Below are positions 44,396 to 53,122 of a stretch of DNA of 64,000 nucleotides, piece after piece. The stretch covers positions 171,146-235,145 of the forward strand of contig NZ_SPHO01000001.1 in NCBI RefSeq assembly GCF_005845215.1, given 5' to 3'. The stretch is from Clostridium sp. 1001271st1 H5. GTDB taxonomy: Bacteria; Bacillota; Clostridia; Lachnospirales; Lachnospiraceae. The notes beneath the pieces were generated by a model. The model was not told where the DNA came from. It was given only the letters and a program-made list of their open reading frames with translations, and made no database searches. The stretch's first letter is position 1, and each line of letters opens with the position of its first letter. The translations under genes and the position numbers were made by a program.

Positions 44396-45244
44396 CTACG
44401 GATTCTGACAGATGACCATGTGGATTTTTGTGACAAACTCATCTGCATTTCTAATCAGGTTGGGAGCGATGCAATAGCTTTCAAAGGACTGGCCGGTCAA
44501 TACAATTCCGTTTTCCTTTGCATAGGCCAGGGTCCGGTGGTAGGCCTCCATAATCTCCTTATAGCTGCCAAGGTGGATGGTGGTGAGACAGTGGTACTCA
44601 GGCATAACCTTGATTTGACTGTCCCTGACCTGGGTTTCTTTTATTGGATAGAAAATCTGGAAGTGGGTGGGAATATCAAAAAACTGGTGGCTGAAATGGT
44701 CATAAAAGAATGCAGTCAGCTTCCCGCCTATTTCCAGGTGGTGTGTTTCCATATAGTTTACCAGTTCAATTTCGTATTCCAGAAAGAGATTGCTCACATA
44801 AGCGCTGCTGTAATGATTGGAAAAGGCAATGAGTCCTGGAGAATAGATTTCGCGCTGGACCTGTCCGGCATAGGAGGACAGATTATCATAGAACTGGTCT
44901 GACAGACAGTCACGGAAGTCGCTGAGACGCAATATGCTTTTTTTGAGGCGCGTTAGCTCCCTGGAGCACTCCTCAATCTTGAAGTTGAGTAATTTAACCT
45001 TATCCTGCCTCTGGTTTTTCTGGAGGTAATCCCGGATTTCGTTTAATTTTAGTCCGGCATTCTTTAACTTTTTTGTGGTAATGATATCCTGAATCTGGTC
45101 TTTTGTATAATAACGGTAATTATTGTTTTCGTCAATATCAGGTATGATAAGCTGAATCTCATCGTAATAGCGCAGTGTTTTTGTGCTTACATTACTCAAT
45201 CTGGCAGCTTCCCCCACAGAATACTTTTCCTTGATTTCGTACAC
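44396..45244 (-). CDS. MerR-family regulator with GyrI-like effector domain
   Basis: The 282-residue protein has a MerR HTH (YSVGEAARLSNVSTKTLRYY, then IQLIIPDIDENNNYRYYT), a coiled coil (~80-125) and a C-terminal GyrI-like/SOUL-type ligand domain, as in BmrR-type multidrug sensors. It starts at GTG 45244. It may regulate the GcvP-like operon downstream on the same strand. Confidence 0.85.
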   Translation of the reverse strand: MYEIKEKYSVGEAARLSNVSTKTLRYYDEIQLIIPDIDENNNYRYYTKDQIQDIITTKKLKNAGLKLNEIRDYLQKNQRQDKVKLLNFKIEECSRELTRLKKSILRLSDFRDCLSDQFYDNLSSYAGQVQREIYSPGLIAFSNHYSSAYVSNLFLEYEIELVNYMETHHLEIGGKLTAFFYDHFSHQFFDIPTHFQIFYPIKETQVRDSQIKVMPEYHCLTTIHLGSYKEIMEAYHRTLAYAKENGIVLTGQSFESYCIAPNLIRNADEFVTKIHMVICQNP

Positions 45245-45429
45245 GACCCCTTCCCCCCCGTTTCATAAAACATTCCCCATGATGTTCCAAGGTAAGTATA
45301 GTCCATTGGAATCGGTTTGTAAATGTTTCCACTTTAAGTTTAGGGGGACAACACATGGAAATGAGTCACACATTGTCCAGCTGTCCCATACTATATACCA
45401 TAATCATATTTATTAAAGGAGGATTTGAT

Positions 45430-45654
45430 ATGTGTTGTAATAGATGCTGCTGTAGATGCTGTAGGTGTTGCAGATGCTGTAGATGGTGGGGCTCCAACCA
45501 GAATAACTGGGACAACAACTGGGATAATAACTGGTGGCCTGCATGGGACCCGTGTGCAGGTGAAAGACGGTGGGCTTTCCGCGCCGGCTTTAACGAAGGA
45601 TACAGAGTGGGATTTGAAGACGGGAGACGGAATTGGCATCCCTGCAACAGATAA
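45430..45654 (+). CDS. Cysteine-rich, tryptophan-rich miniprotein
   Basis: This 74-residue protein starts at ATG 45430 behind AGGAGG. Its N-terminus is MCCNRCCCRCCRCCRCCRWW, a run of CC-R units encoded by near-repeats of TGCTGTAGA. A W/N/D-rich centre follows (NNWDNNWDNNWWPAWDP), then a basic helix with FNEGYRVGFEDGRR, a G-x-x-x-G pattern, and a final HPCNR. There are 13 cysteines. I know no family. Metal binding, a spore or envelope protein, or a modified-peptide precursor are possible; no modifying enzyme of a known RiPP type is adjacent. It is followed by an FAD/Rieske protein. Confidence 0.7.
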   Translation: MCCNRCCCRCCRCCRCCRWWGSNQNNWDNNWDNNWWPAWDPCAGERRWAFRAGFNEGYRVGFEDGRRNWHPCNR

Positions 45655-45843
45655 AGAAAGAGGGCGGGTACCGGCGCAAATGGCCGGGCCCGCCTTTTTG
45701 CGCGGACCGGTGAGAGCCGGGATGAGAGAGCCGGGTCCTGCGCTTATTTTATTGTGAACAGATGTTTCAAGCATAATACCTTTGATATTTTTTCTTATCC
45801 GGGGAATAATAACCAGCAGTACACATTGATGGGAGGTGATGAA

Positions 45844-47229
45844 ATGGAATCTATCTGGTTAAAAAACATACATGAGAATACGGAGCATCCGGCGCAGCCG
45901 GGTCCTGCGGACAGGGACCGCAAAAGCAGGACAGACCTTCCATCCAGGGCAGAGGTGGCTGTGATAGGCGCGGGAATGGCGGGAATGCTCTGCGCCCGCA
46001 TGCTTGCGGACCAGGGCGCAGAAGTGGCGGTTCTGGAGGCCAGGGTGGCAGGCCATGGTCAGACAAAGAATACCACGGCAAAAATCACATCCCAGCACGG
46101 CCTTATTTATGACAAATTAATCAGGACAATGGGGCATGACAGGGCTTTGCTGTATGCGAGGGCCAGCCAAAGCGCTATTGAGGAGTATGAGAGGATGATT
46201 CGGGCCAGGAACATTGAATGCAGCTTTGTCCGGCTTCCGGCCTGTCTCTATACAAAGGAAGAAAGAGGAAAGATACTTCTGGAAAAGGAGTACAGGGCAG
46301 CTGTAAGCCTTGGACTTCCGGCTGTCCTGACATCTGACACCAGCCTTCCTTTTCCGGTGGCAGAGGCGCTTTTATTTGAAAATCAGGCGCAGTTTCATCC
46401 GCTGGAATTTCTTGAGGCTGTCAGGGAGGGAATCCCTGTCTATGAACACACTGCGGTGCAAAAGGTGGAGGGGCATCGTCTGGTTACGGACCGGGGAATC
46501 ATGGAGGCAGAGAAGATTATTTTTGCCTGCCATTATCCATTTCAGAATGTGCCCGGATTTTATTTTGCCCGGATGCATCAGGAACGCAGCTATGTGCTGG
46601 CGCTGGAGGCTGTTGGCGGGAAAGAGGTTAATCTGGACTGTATGTATTATGGCATTGATGAGGATGGGCTGTCCTTTCGAAAGGCAGGCCCCTATATTCT
46701 GATGGGAGGCGGGGGACACCGCACAGGAGAAGGGTGTGACGGCTCTTCCTTTGAATACCTGAGAGGTCAGGCCAAAACCCTGTGGCCGGATTTGAGGATT
46801 GTTTCAGAGTGGGCGGCACAGGACTGTATGACGCTGGATGCTGTTCCCTATATCGGAAGATATTCCCGTCTGCGGCCCTACTGGTATATCGCATCCGGTT
46901 TCCAGAAATGGGGAATGACCGGCTCCATGGTCTCGGCACTGATTTTGAGGAATCTGGTCATGGGTATAGAGAGCCCGTGGGAACAGGTTTTTTCTCCCCA
47001 GAGACGGACTTTCAGGGCATCTGCGGGTTCCTTTTTTAAGGAAGGGTACCACGCTGTCCGCGGCCTTGCTGCCTTCGGGACTCCCAGATGTCCGCATATG
47101 GGCTGCAGGCTGTCCTGGAACAGGGAGGAACACAGCTGGGACTGTCCATGCCATGGCTCACGGTTTTCCGAAGACGGCAGTCTGATTGACAATCCTGCCC
47201 AGACTGATTTAAAGGCGGATAAGAGATAG
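45844..47229 (+). CDS. FAD-dependent oxidoreductase with C-terminal Rieske domain
   Basis: The 461-residue protein has a DAO-type FAD domain with the dinucleotide loop VAVIGAGMAGMLCARML (~41) and GHGQTKNTTAKITSQHG (~71), and ends in a Rieske [2Fe-2S] domain with CPHMGC (~425) and CPCHGS (~441). Such fusions are putative glycine-oxidase-like or redox enzymes of unknown substrate. ATG 45844 is chosen for its GGGAGGTGAT; a further in-frame ATG at 45754 has no good site. Confidence 0.85.
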   Translation: MESIWLKNIHENTEHPAQPGPADRDRKSRTDLPSRAEVAVIGAGMAGMLCARMLADQGAEVAVLEARVAGHGQTKNTTAKITSQHGLIYDKLIRTMGHDRALLYARASQSAIEEYERMIRARNIECSFVRLPACLYTKEERGKILLEKEYRAAVSLGLPAVLTSDTSLPFPVAEALLFENQAQFHPLEFLEAVREGIPVYEHTAVQKVEGHRLVTDRGIMEAEKIIFACHYPFQNVPGFYFARMHQERSYVLALEAVGGKEVNLDCMYYGIDEDGLSFRKAGPYILMGGGGHRTGEGCDGSSFEYLRGQAKTLWPDLRIVSEWAAQDCMTLDAVPYIGRYSRLRPYWYIASGFQKWGMTGSMVSALILRNLVMGIESPWEQVFSPQRRTFRASAGSFFKEGYHAVRGLAAFGTPRCPHMGCRLSWNREEHSWDCPCHGSRFSEDGSLIDNPAQTDLKADKR

Positions 47230-47256
47230 ATGGCGGAACCGGGCAGGGTGAATGTC

Positions 47257-47285
47257 TTGTATTGTAATACATGCCGTGGTAGAAT
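47257..47285 (+). promoter_or_regulatory. Promoter of the MATE gene with a palindrome over the -35
   Basis: TTGTAT (47257-47262), a 17-base spacer and TAGAAT (47280-47285). The palindrome TGTATT-GT-AATACA (47258-47271) covers the -35 and would block polymerase if bound by a repressor. Confidence 0.65.
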
Positions 47286-47294
47286 CAAAAGAAG

Positions 47295-47319
47295 CCTGCA
47301 CAGTGTTTACCTGTGCAGG
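47295..47319 (+). promoter_or_regulatory. Leader hairpin before the MATE ribosome site
   Basis: CCTGCACAG (47295-47303) pairs perfectly with CTGTGCAGG (47311-47319) around a 7-base loop, ending two bases before AAGGAGG. It may affect mRNA stability or translation. Confidence 0.55.
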
Positions 47320-47338
47320 ATAAGGAGGCAATGTACAT

Positions 47339-48733
47339 ATGATGGATGACGGAAAAACCATATTATTTGAAAAGACGCCGGTGCCAAGGGCTGTTATGCA
47401 GCTGGCAGTGCCCACAATCCTGAGCTCGCTGGTTATGGTGATTTACAACCTGGCAGATACATATTTTGTAGGAATGATGAACAATCCGGTGCAGAATGCG
47501 GCGGTGACACTGGCAGCGCCTGTGCTTCTGGCCTTTAATGCTGTGAATAATCTGTTCGGTGTGGGAAGCTCCAGCATGATGAGCCGGGCACTGGGACGCC
47601 GTGACTATGAGGCGGTCCGGCGCAGCAGCGCGTTCGGATTTTATTGCGCGCTGTTTTTCGGCGTTCTTTTTTCTGTTCTGTGCACGATTGGCCTGCACCC
47701 CCTGCTGATTCTCCTGGGGGCGGATGCCAATACAATGGATGCAACGGCCGGATACCTGAAATGGACCGTGCTCTTCGGAGCAGCCCCTGCCATCCTCAAT
47801 GTGGTCATGGCGTATTTGGTGCGCTCCGAGGGTTCATCCCTTCACGCCAGCATCGGAACCATGAGCGGCTGTCTGCTTAATATTATTCTGGACCCCATCT
47901 TTATCCTGCCATGGGGCCTTGACATGGGGGCGGCAGGAGCCGGCCTTGCCACGTTCCTGTCCAACTGTGCTGCCTGTGTTTACTTTTTTGTGCTGCTGCG
48001 GGTCAGAAGGAAAACCACGTTTGTATGCATTCATCCGATGAAGTTTTCCTTTCAGAGGTACATTGTGCTGGGAGTGTGCGGCGTGGGCGTACCGGCGGCA
48101 ATCCAGAATCTTCTGAATGTGACAGGCATGACCATACTGAACAATTTTACATCTGCCTACGGCGCCCAGGCAGTTGCAGCCATGGGTATTACCCAGAAAA
48201 TCAATATGGTTCCCCTGCAGGTGGCCATGGGCTTTTCCCAGGGAATCATGCCCCTCATCAGCTACAACTATGCCAGCGGAAATCACAGGAGGATGAAGGA
48301 AACCATATATTTCACCATCAGGACCCTGCTGCCTTTCCTGGTGGTGGTTTCTCTTGGATATTATGCAGGAGCAGGTATGCTGACAAGGGCGTTTATGGAC
48401 AATGAAGCCATTGTCGCATATGGCACAAGGTTCCTGCGCGGGTTCTGCCTGGGGCTTCCCTTTCTGTGTATGGACTTCCTGGCAGTGGGAGTATTCCAGG
48501 CAGTGGGCATGGGAAAAGCAGCGCTGAGCTTTGCCATACTGCGTAAAATTGTGCTGGAAATCCCTGCCCTGTACCTGCTGAACCGTTTATTCCCTCTGTA
48601 CGGTCTTTCTTATGCCCAGATGGCGGCGGAGCTGGTGCTTTCCATTGCATCGGTCATCATGCTGGCGCGTATTTTCAGGCGGATGCAGAGGGATGACCGG
48701 TCCGGGCCGGATTCCGGGCAGACGTTCAGATGA
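47339..48733 (+). CDS. MATE-family efflux transporter
   Basis: This 464-residue protein has 12 predicted helices in two similar halves, with typical MATE text: PTILSSLVMVIYNLADTYFV near residue 22 and AAMGITQKINMVP near 280. It should export drugs or metabolites by Na+ or H+ antiport. ATG 47339 (or 47342) follows AAGGAGG. It has its own promoter and operator-like palindrome. Confidence 0.9.
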   Translation: MMDDGKTILFEKTPVPRAVMQLAVPTILSSLVMVIYNLADTYFVGMMNNPVQNAAVTLAAPVLLAFNAVNNLFGVGSSSMMSRALGRRDYEAVRRSSAFGFYCALFFGVLFSVLCTIGLHPLLILLGADANTMDATAGYLKWTVLFGAAPAILNVVMAYLVRSEGSSLHASIGTMSGCLLNIILDPIFILPWGLDMGAAGAGLATFLSNCAACVYFFVLLRVRRKTTFVCIHPMKFSFQRYIVLGVCGVGVPAAIQNLLNVTGMTILNNFTSAYGAQAVAAMGITQKINMVPLQVAMGFSQGIMPLISYNYASGNHRRMKETIYFTIRTLLPFLVVVSLGYYAGAGMLTRAFMDNEAIVAYGTRFLRGFCLGLPFLCMDFLAVGVFQAVGMGKAALSFAILRKIVLEIPALYLLNRLFPLYGLSYAQMAAELVLSIASVIMLARIFRRMQRDDRSGPDSGQTFR

Positions 48734-48761
48734 TGATAATTCTGTCATACATAGTTTGATA

Positions 48762-48801
48762 ACGAAATCCCCTGGCCAGAGCACGGACCAGGGGATTTCG
48801 T
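48762..48801. terminator. Terminator after the MATE gene
   Basis: A perfect 14-bp stem, ACGAAATCCCCTGG with CCAGGGGATTTCGT, separated by 12 bases and followed by TATAG. Confidence 0.8.
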
Positions 48802-48938
48802 TATAGAAAAAAACTATACATAACGCAAGGCACATATATTTCACCGATTGGACAAAACAGGCAGGTGTTTTTATAATAATCAAGGTAACATTACATTATT
48901 TATACTGGGATAATATAAAACCGGGAGTGGAAAAAATT

Positions 48939-50105
48939 ATGAAGAGCAGATATTTAGGAATTGTTTTATGCGCTGCCGCATTACTGGCAGCAGGGTGTTC
49001 TTCCAATACAGATGCTTCAAAGACAGCCGCCGGGTCAGACAGCGGCGCGGCAGCCCTCATGACATCGGATGCAAGTGCGGATTCAGCAGGGGATGCGTCA
49101 AAGGGCACAGCCGCAGCAAAGGCGGAATCAGGTGAAGTGACAGAAGGGCCATCTGCTGTAAAGGCGGACCCGGTTGAAAAGAAAAAGGTCTATGTGTCGC
49201 CTGACTGGGTACAGAGTGTTTTGGACGGGAACCAGGAGGAGTCAGAGGATTACATGATTCTGGAATGTGCCTGGGGAACCCTGCAGGATGCCGGCGCTTA
49301 TAAGGAGGGCCACATCAAGGGCGCATATCATATGAATACAGATGATATTGAATCAGATGAGTACTGGAATATCCGGACTCCGGAAGAAATAAAGGACCTG
49401 ATGGCCGAATACGGAATCACGAAAGATACAACCGTTATCTGCTACAGCGACAAGGGGACGAATTCAGCGGATGACCGGGTGGCGTTCACCCTTTTATGGG
49501 CCGGAGTTGAGAATGTAAAATGTCTGGACGGCGGCTACGAGGCCTGGCTTGAGAGCGGTTACGGAACTGAGAAAACCATCAACACCCCTCAGTCCTCCAA
49601 CAGGGAGTTCGGCGCGGAAATTCCGGCCCATCCGGAATACATCCTGTCCATTGACCAGGTAAAGGAAAAGCTGGCAGGGGACGATAACTTTAAGCTGGTC
49701 AGCATACGCAGCAGGGACGAATTCCTGGGCAGGACCAGCGGATATGGGTACATTGACAGGGCAGGCGAACCTGAGGGCGCTGTCTGGGGACATGATACGG
49801 ATGACGGCTCTTATAATAATGAGGACGGGACTGCCGCAGGCCTGGATGTATTAAAGGGATATCTGGAGGAATCCGGGGCTTCCCTTGACAATGAGCTGTC
49901 CTTTTACTGCGGCACGGGCTGGAGAGCTGCCATCCCCTTCCTGATTTGCTATGAAAATGGAATGACCAATATGACCATGTATGACGGCGGCTGGTACCAG
50001 TGGCAGATGGATGATTCCCTCCCGGTACAGGTGGGGGACCCGTCAGAAAGCGGCTGCCGGTTTACCACGGTGGGACAGCTGTCCACGGACAAGGCAAAGA
50101 AATAA
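48939..50105 (+). CDS. Exported rhodanese-like sulfurtransferase lipoprotein (two domains)
   Basis: The 388-residue protein has a signal peptide with lipobox LAAGC (Cys20) and an Ala/Ser/Lys-rich linker to ~residue 85. Two rhodanese domains follow: the first (~87-210, VICYSDKGTNSADD loop) and the second (~225-370) with the active loop CGTGWR near 324. It resembles SseA/YnjE-type thiosulfate or 3-mercaptopyruvate sulfurtransferases, but anchored outside the membrane. It opens a run of genes to 55.5 kb that ends with another rhodanese lipoprotein. ATG 48939 follows GGGAGTGG. Confidence 0.85.
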   Translation: MKSRYLGIVLCAAALLAAGCSSNTDASKTAAGSDSGAAALMTSDASADSAGDASKGTAAAKAESGEVTEGPSAVKADPVEKKKVYVSPDWVQSVLDGNQEESEDYMILECAWGTLQDAGAYKEGHIKGAYHMNTDDIESDEYWNIRTPEEIKDLMAEYGITKDTTVICYSDKGTNSADDRVAFTLLWAGVENVKCLDGGYEAWLESGYGTEKTINTPQSSNREFGAEIPAHPEYILSIDQVKEKLAGDDNFKLVSIRSRDEFLGRTSGYGYIDRAGEPEGAVWGHDTDDGSYNNEDGTAAGLDVLKGYLEESGASLDNELSFYCGTGWRAAIPFLICYENGMTNMTMYDGGWYQWQMDDSLPVQVGDPSESGCRFTTVGQLSTDKAKK

Positions 50106-50175
50106 AGAATGATGTAGATAAGCGTTGCGTCTTGATTAAGTCCAACGCTTATTCAATGTAAAAGGAAAAACGGTT

Positions 50176-50613
50176 ATGAAGAAGGCTGCATATATCTCTG
50201 TTACAATCCTGGAAATCCTGTGCCTGGCCGGGGCATGGGCCGTACAGTATTTTACCCGCAGAAAAATGGGGATGGCACGGTACGTGGTGTATAAAAACCG
50301 GGGCTGGGAAGCCAGATATCCCATGGAACTGCTGGCAAATGGGGCTGCACTTCTGATGGCGGTCCTGGCCGCTGCGCTGCTTCTCTATTTCCTGAGACAG
50401 AGAAGGAACCTGCCAAAAACAGCGTGGCTTATGAATGCAGGTATGACAGCTCTGACATCTGCTTATGGTGGATTCACATGGATGAATTCTGCGCAGGAGG
50501 TTCGGTCTTACTACTTTATCAGTGCCATACTGGGGGCCGTGTCCCTGATTCAGATTGTGAAGACATGGATTGGAATGATGGTGTGCAGGCACAGCGGGCA
50601 TGGAATTGGATGA
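50176..50613 (+). CDS. Small membrane protein
   Basis: This 145-residue protein has four likely membrane helices (about residues 5-25, 50-70, 83-103 and 112-132). No family recognised. It lies between the rhodanese lipoprotein and the Fe-S oxidoreductase, and its stop overlaps the ATG of a broken small gene (ATGA at 50610-50613), which suggests a conserved translational unit. Confidence 0.6.
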   Translation: MKKAAYISVTILEILCLAGAWAVQYFTRRKMGMARYVVYKNRGWEARYPMELLANGAALLMAVLAAALLLYFLRQRRNLPKTAWLMNAGMTALTSAYGGFTWMNSAQEVRSYYFISAILGAVSLIQIVKTWIGMMVCRHSGHGIG

Positions 50614-50789
50614 AACCCAGTGTAAGGAACAGAGGATAGAACCGGGTTCTCTATTTTACCATTACAGCAGTGCTGGCGGCTGTTGTCATTGGACTGGGCA
50701 TGTTTTTTAAGAAAAGGTATGTACTGCAGGAGACTGAGGAAAGGATAGGTGAGAATGGACGGAATGTTCAGGATGAAGGACAGCGATAA
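50610..50789 (+). pseudogene. Small membrane protein interrupted by a TAG codon
   Basis: ATG 50610 overlaps the preceding stop as ATGA. The frame reads nine codons, hits TAG at 50637-50639, and continues with NRVLYFTITAVLAAVVIGLG (a clean membrane helix), MFFKKRYVLQETEERIGENG and a stop at 50787-50789. Without the TAG it would be a 59-residue single-helix protein. Its end overlaps the Fe-S gene start. Confidence 0.5.
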
Positions 50790-51738
50790 ATGCATACACT
50801 GCCGCATCTGCCGGAAAAACTGCTCCTTCTTAAGTAAGTACGGCCTTGATATCGGAGATACGTCAGAACTTAAGAAACTGGCCTATCACTGCTTTCTGTG
50901 CGGGACCTGTACCCAGGTTTGTCCGGTTGGAATTGACGGCAGGTCTGTTATCCTGGAAATGCGGAGGGAACGGGTGGAGGAAAACCAGGGGAAATGTCCG
51001 GAAAAGGGATATTCCATGCTCCTTGCGGAAAAACGGAATTATATTTACCGGAACAAACGCCGTCTTGCAGGCAGAAGCATCCTGTTTCCAGGCTGTAATT
51101 TTCCCTCCTTCTATCCAAAGACCACCAGGAAATTAATCAGCCTGCTGGAGGAAAAGGAGGGCATGGGAGTCCTGTTTGACTGCTGCGGCAAACCGGTGGC
51201 AGAGCTTGGCCTTCAAAGGGACGAGGATAAGATTGTCCGGAGGATAAATGAAAATCTCCGCAGGGCAGGGGCTTTGGAGGCCGTGATGCTTTGCCCCAAC
51301 TGTTATGATTTCCTCAAGGATAAGCTGGAGGTACGGGTCATCAGCATTTATGAGAAATTATCCCGGCTGGGAATCGGACGGCAGGTGGAAGAAAATGGGG
51401 TCCTGTTCCTTCCGTGTCCTGACAGGGAGAGAAGACAGTGGGTGGAATGGCTGTCTCCATTTCTGAAGAATGCGCCGGAAACAGTGCGGGATGTGCAGTG
51501 CTGCGGCCTGGGAGGCTGTGCCGGGGTCAGGGAGCCGGACCTGGCCGGAGATATGGCCGGCCGGATGGCCGCCCAGGGACATGAACATATTTTTACTTAC
51601 TGCGCCTCCTGCGCAGGGAACCTCACACGCAGCGGCTGCCAGGGGGTCATGCATCTGCTGCCTGAGATTCTGGAATGTGACGAGGGGCCGGATATCAGGA
51701 AGTCAATGGTCAACCGGATGATGACAAAATTTTGGTAA
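50755..51738 (+). CDS. Fe-S oxidoreductase with CCG domains (HdrD/GlpC-like)
   Basis: The 327-residue protein has two 4Fe-4S motifs near the N-terminus (CIHCRICRKNC ~13 and CFLCGTCTQVCP ~46), then two cysteine-rich CCG-type segments (FPGCN ~115, DCCGKP ~144; CCGLGGCAG ~251, YCASCAGN ~285). This is the heterodisulfide reductase subunit D / GlpC / LutA kind of redox protein, suited to thiol-disulfide or electron-transfer work near the membrane. It starts at ATG 50755 (GTG 50749 is possible). Confidence 0.85.
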   Translation: MDGMFRMKDSDKCIHCRICRKNCSFLSKYGLDIGDTSELKKLAYHCFLCGTCTQVCPVGIDGRSVILEMRRERVEENQGKCPEKGYSMLLAEKRNYIYRNKRRLAGRSILFPGCNFPSFYPKTTRKLISLLEEKEGMGVLFDCCGKPVAELGLQRDEDKIVRRINENLRRAGALEAVMLCPNCYDFLKDKLEVRVISIYEKLSRLGIGRQVEENGVLFLPCPDRERRQWVEWLSPFLKNAPETVRDVQCCGLGGCAGVREPDLAGDMAGRMAAQGHEHIFTYCASCAGNLTRSGCQGVMHLLPEILECDEGPDIRKSMVNRMMTKFW

Positions 51739-51785
51739 TGGTTTGGACAAGGATATAAATAGAGATATGGGAGAGAATCTTATAA

Positions 51786-53117
51786 ATGAATCGTGCAATC
51801 ATTATTTTTACCAGGGTTCCGGCTCCCGGACAGACAAAGACCAGGATGATGCCTGTTCTTGGCCCGGAGGAATGCGCCCGTCTTCATACCTGCTTTTTAG
51901 AGGATATAAAGAGGGAATGCGGGAACGTAAAAGGGGAGCTTTTTATCTGCTTCACGCCGGATGATGGCAGGGAGCTTTTATATCCGGTTTTCGGCAGGGA
52001 TGAACATTATATTCCCCAAAGGGGAAACGGTCTGGGAGAGCGGATGTATCAGGCTGTCCGTGAGGTGCTGGGCCGGGGATATGACTCATGCATACTCATG
52101 GGAACCGATGTGCCTGAGGTAAAGGCAGCATATCTGGAACGTGCATTTGACCTGCTGAAATATCACGATGTGGTTCTGGGACCTACCAGGGACGGGGGAT
52201 ATTATCTGGTGGGCATGAAGAGACCCCGGCGGGCGGTGTTTGACATGGAGGGATATGGACATGGCTCCGTGCTCCGCGATACCGTGTTGCGGCTTAAGAC
52301 CGCGGGATGCACGGTTGGATTTACGGAAACCCTGCAGGACATGGATACCTGCCAGGACCTTCAGGCATACCGCCGGAGAATGCGGGGGGACAAGAGGCTG
52401 AAAAAGACATCCACAGGCCGGTTTCTGGCAAAAACCAGCCGCATTTCCATCATTATTCCTGTCTACAATGAGGAGAAGACCATTGGCCGTATGCAGGACC
52501 AGCTGGAACCGTTGAGAGGAAAATGCGAAATCCTGTTTGTGGACGGCGGAAGCAAAGACAGAACATTGGAATTGCTTCGCCCATGGGTCAGAGTCATACA
52601 TTCGGAAAAGGGGCGGGCAAAGCAGATGAATACGGGAGCTGTGAAAAGCCGCGGCGATATCCTGTTTTTTCTCCACTGCGACAGTGAGCTGCCTCCCCGT
52701 CCGCTGGCTGAGATACGCAGGGTGATGAGGGACCACAGCGCAGGATGCTTCGGCATAGCCTTTCATTCGCGGAACTTTTTCATGTTTACCTGCCGTGTGA
52801 TTTCAAACCACCGGATTAAGGACCGCAGGGTCATGTTTGGCGACCAGGGTATCTTTGTGGACCGAAGCCTGTTCTTTGATGCAGGCATGTTTCCGGAGAT
52901 TCCTGTGATGGAGGACTACCAGTTTTCGCTGACGCTTAAGGAACGGAGGGTAAAGCTGGGGATGACAGGACGCCGCATTTACACATCGGACAGGCGGTTT
53001 CCAAAAGGAACCCTGCCCAAGCTCAAGCTGATGTGGAAAATGAACCGGCTGCGAAAGATGTACCGGGACCAGGCGCCCATTGAAGAGATTGACCGGATGT
53101 ACCGGGATGTGAGGTGA
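51786..53117 (+). CDS. Fused TIGR04282/TIGR04283 glycosyltransferase
   Basis: The 443-residue protein joins two glycosyltransferases often encoded side by side. Residues ~1-200 match TIGR04282 (DUF2064): FTRVPAPGQTKTRM, MGTDVPE (~102) and GPTRDGGYYLVGM (~128). Residues ~218-443 match TIGR04283: SIIIPVYNEEKTIG, FVDGGSKDRT and FFLHCDSELP. These families were named from arsenosugar-type pathways, but the substrate here is unknown. It is followed after 5 bp by an APH-type kinase. Confidence 0.85.
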   Translation: MNRAIIIFTRVPAPGQTKTRMMPVLGPEECARLHTCFLEDIKRECGNVKGELFICFTPDDGRELLYPVFGRDEHYIPQRGNGLGERMYQAVREVLGRGYDSCILMGTDVPEVKAAYLERAFDLLKYHDVVLGPTRDGGYYLVGMKRPRRAVFDMEGYGHGSVLRDTVLRLKTAGCTVGFTETLQDMDTCQDLQAYRRRMRGDKRLKKTSTGRFLAKTSRISIIIPVYNEEKTIGRMQDQLEPLRGKCEILFVDGGSKDRTLELLRPWVRVIHSEKGRAKQMNTGAVKSRGDILFFLHCDSELPPRPLAEIRRVMRDHSAGCFGIAFHSRNFFMFTCRVISNHRIKDRRVMFGDQGIFVDRSLFFDAGMFPEIPVMEDYQFSLTLKERRVKLGMTGRRIYTSDRRFPKGTLPKLKLMWKMNRLRKMYRDQAPIEEIDRMYRDVR

Positions 53118-53122
53118 TATGA

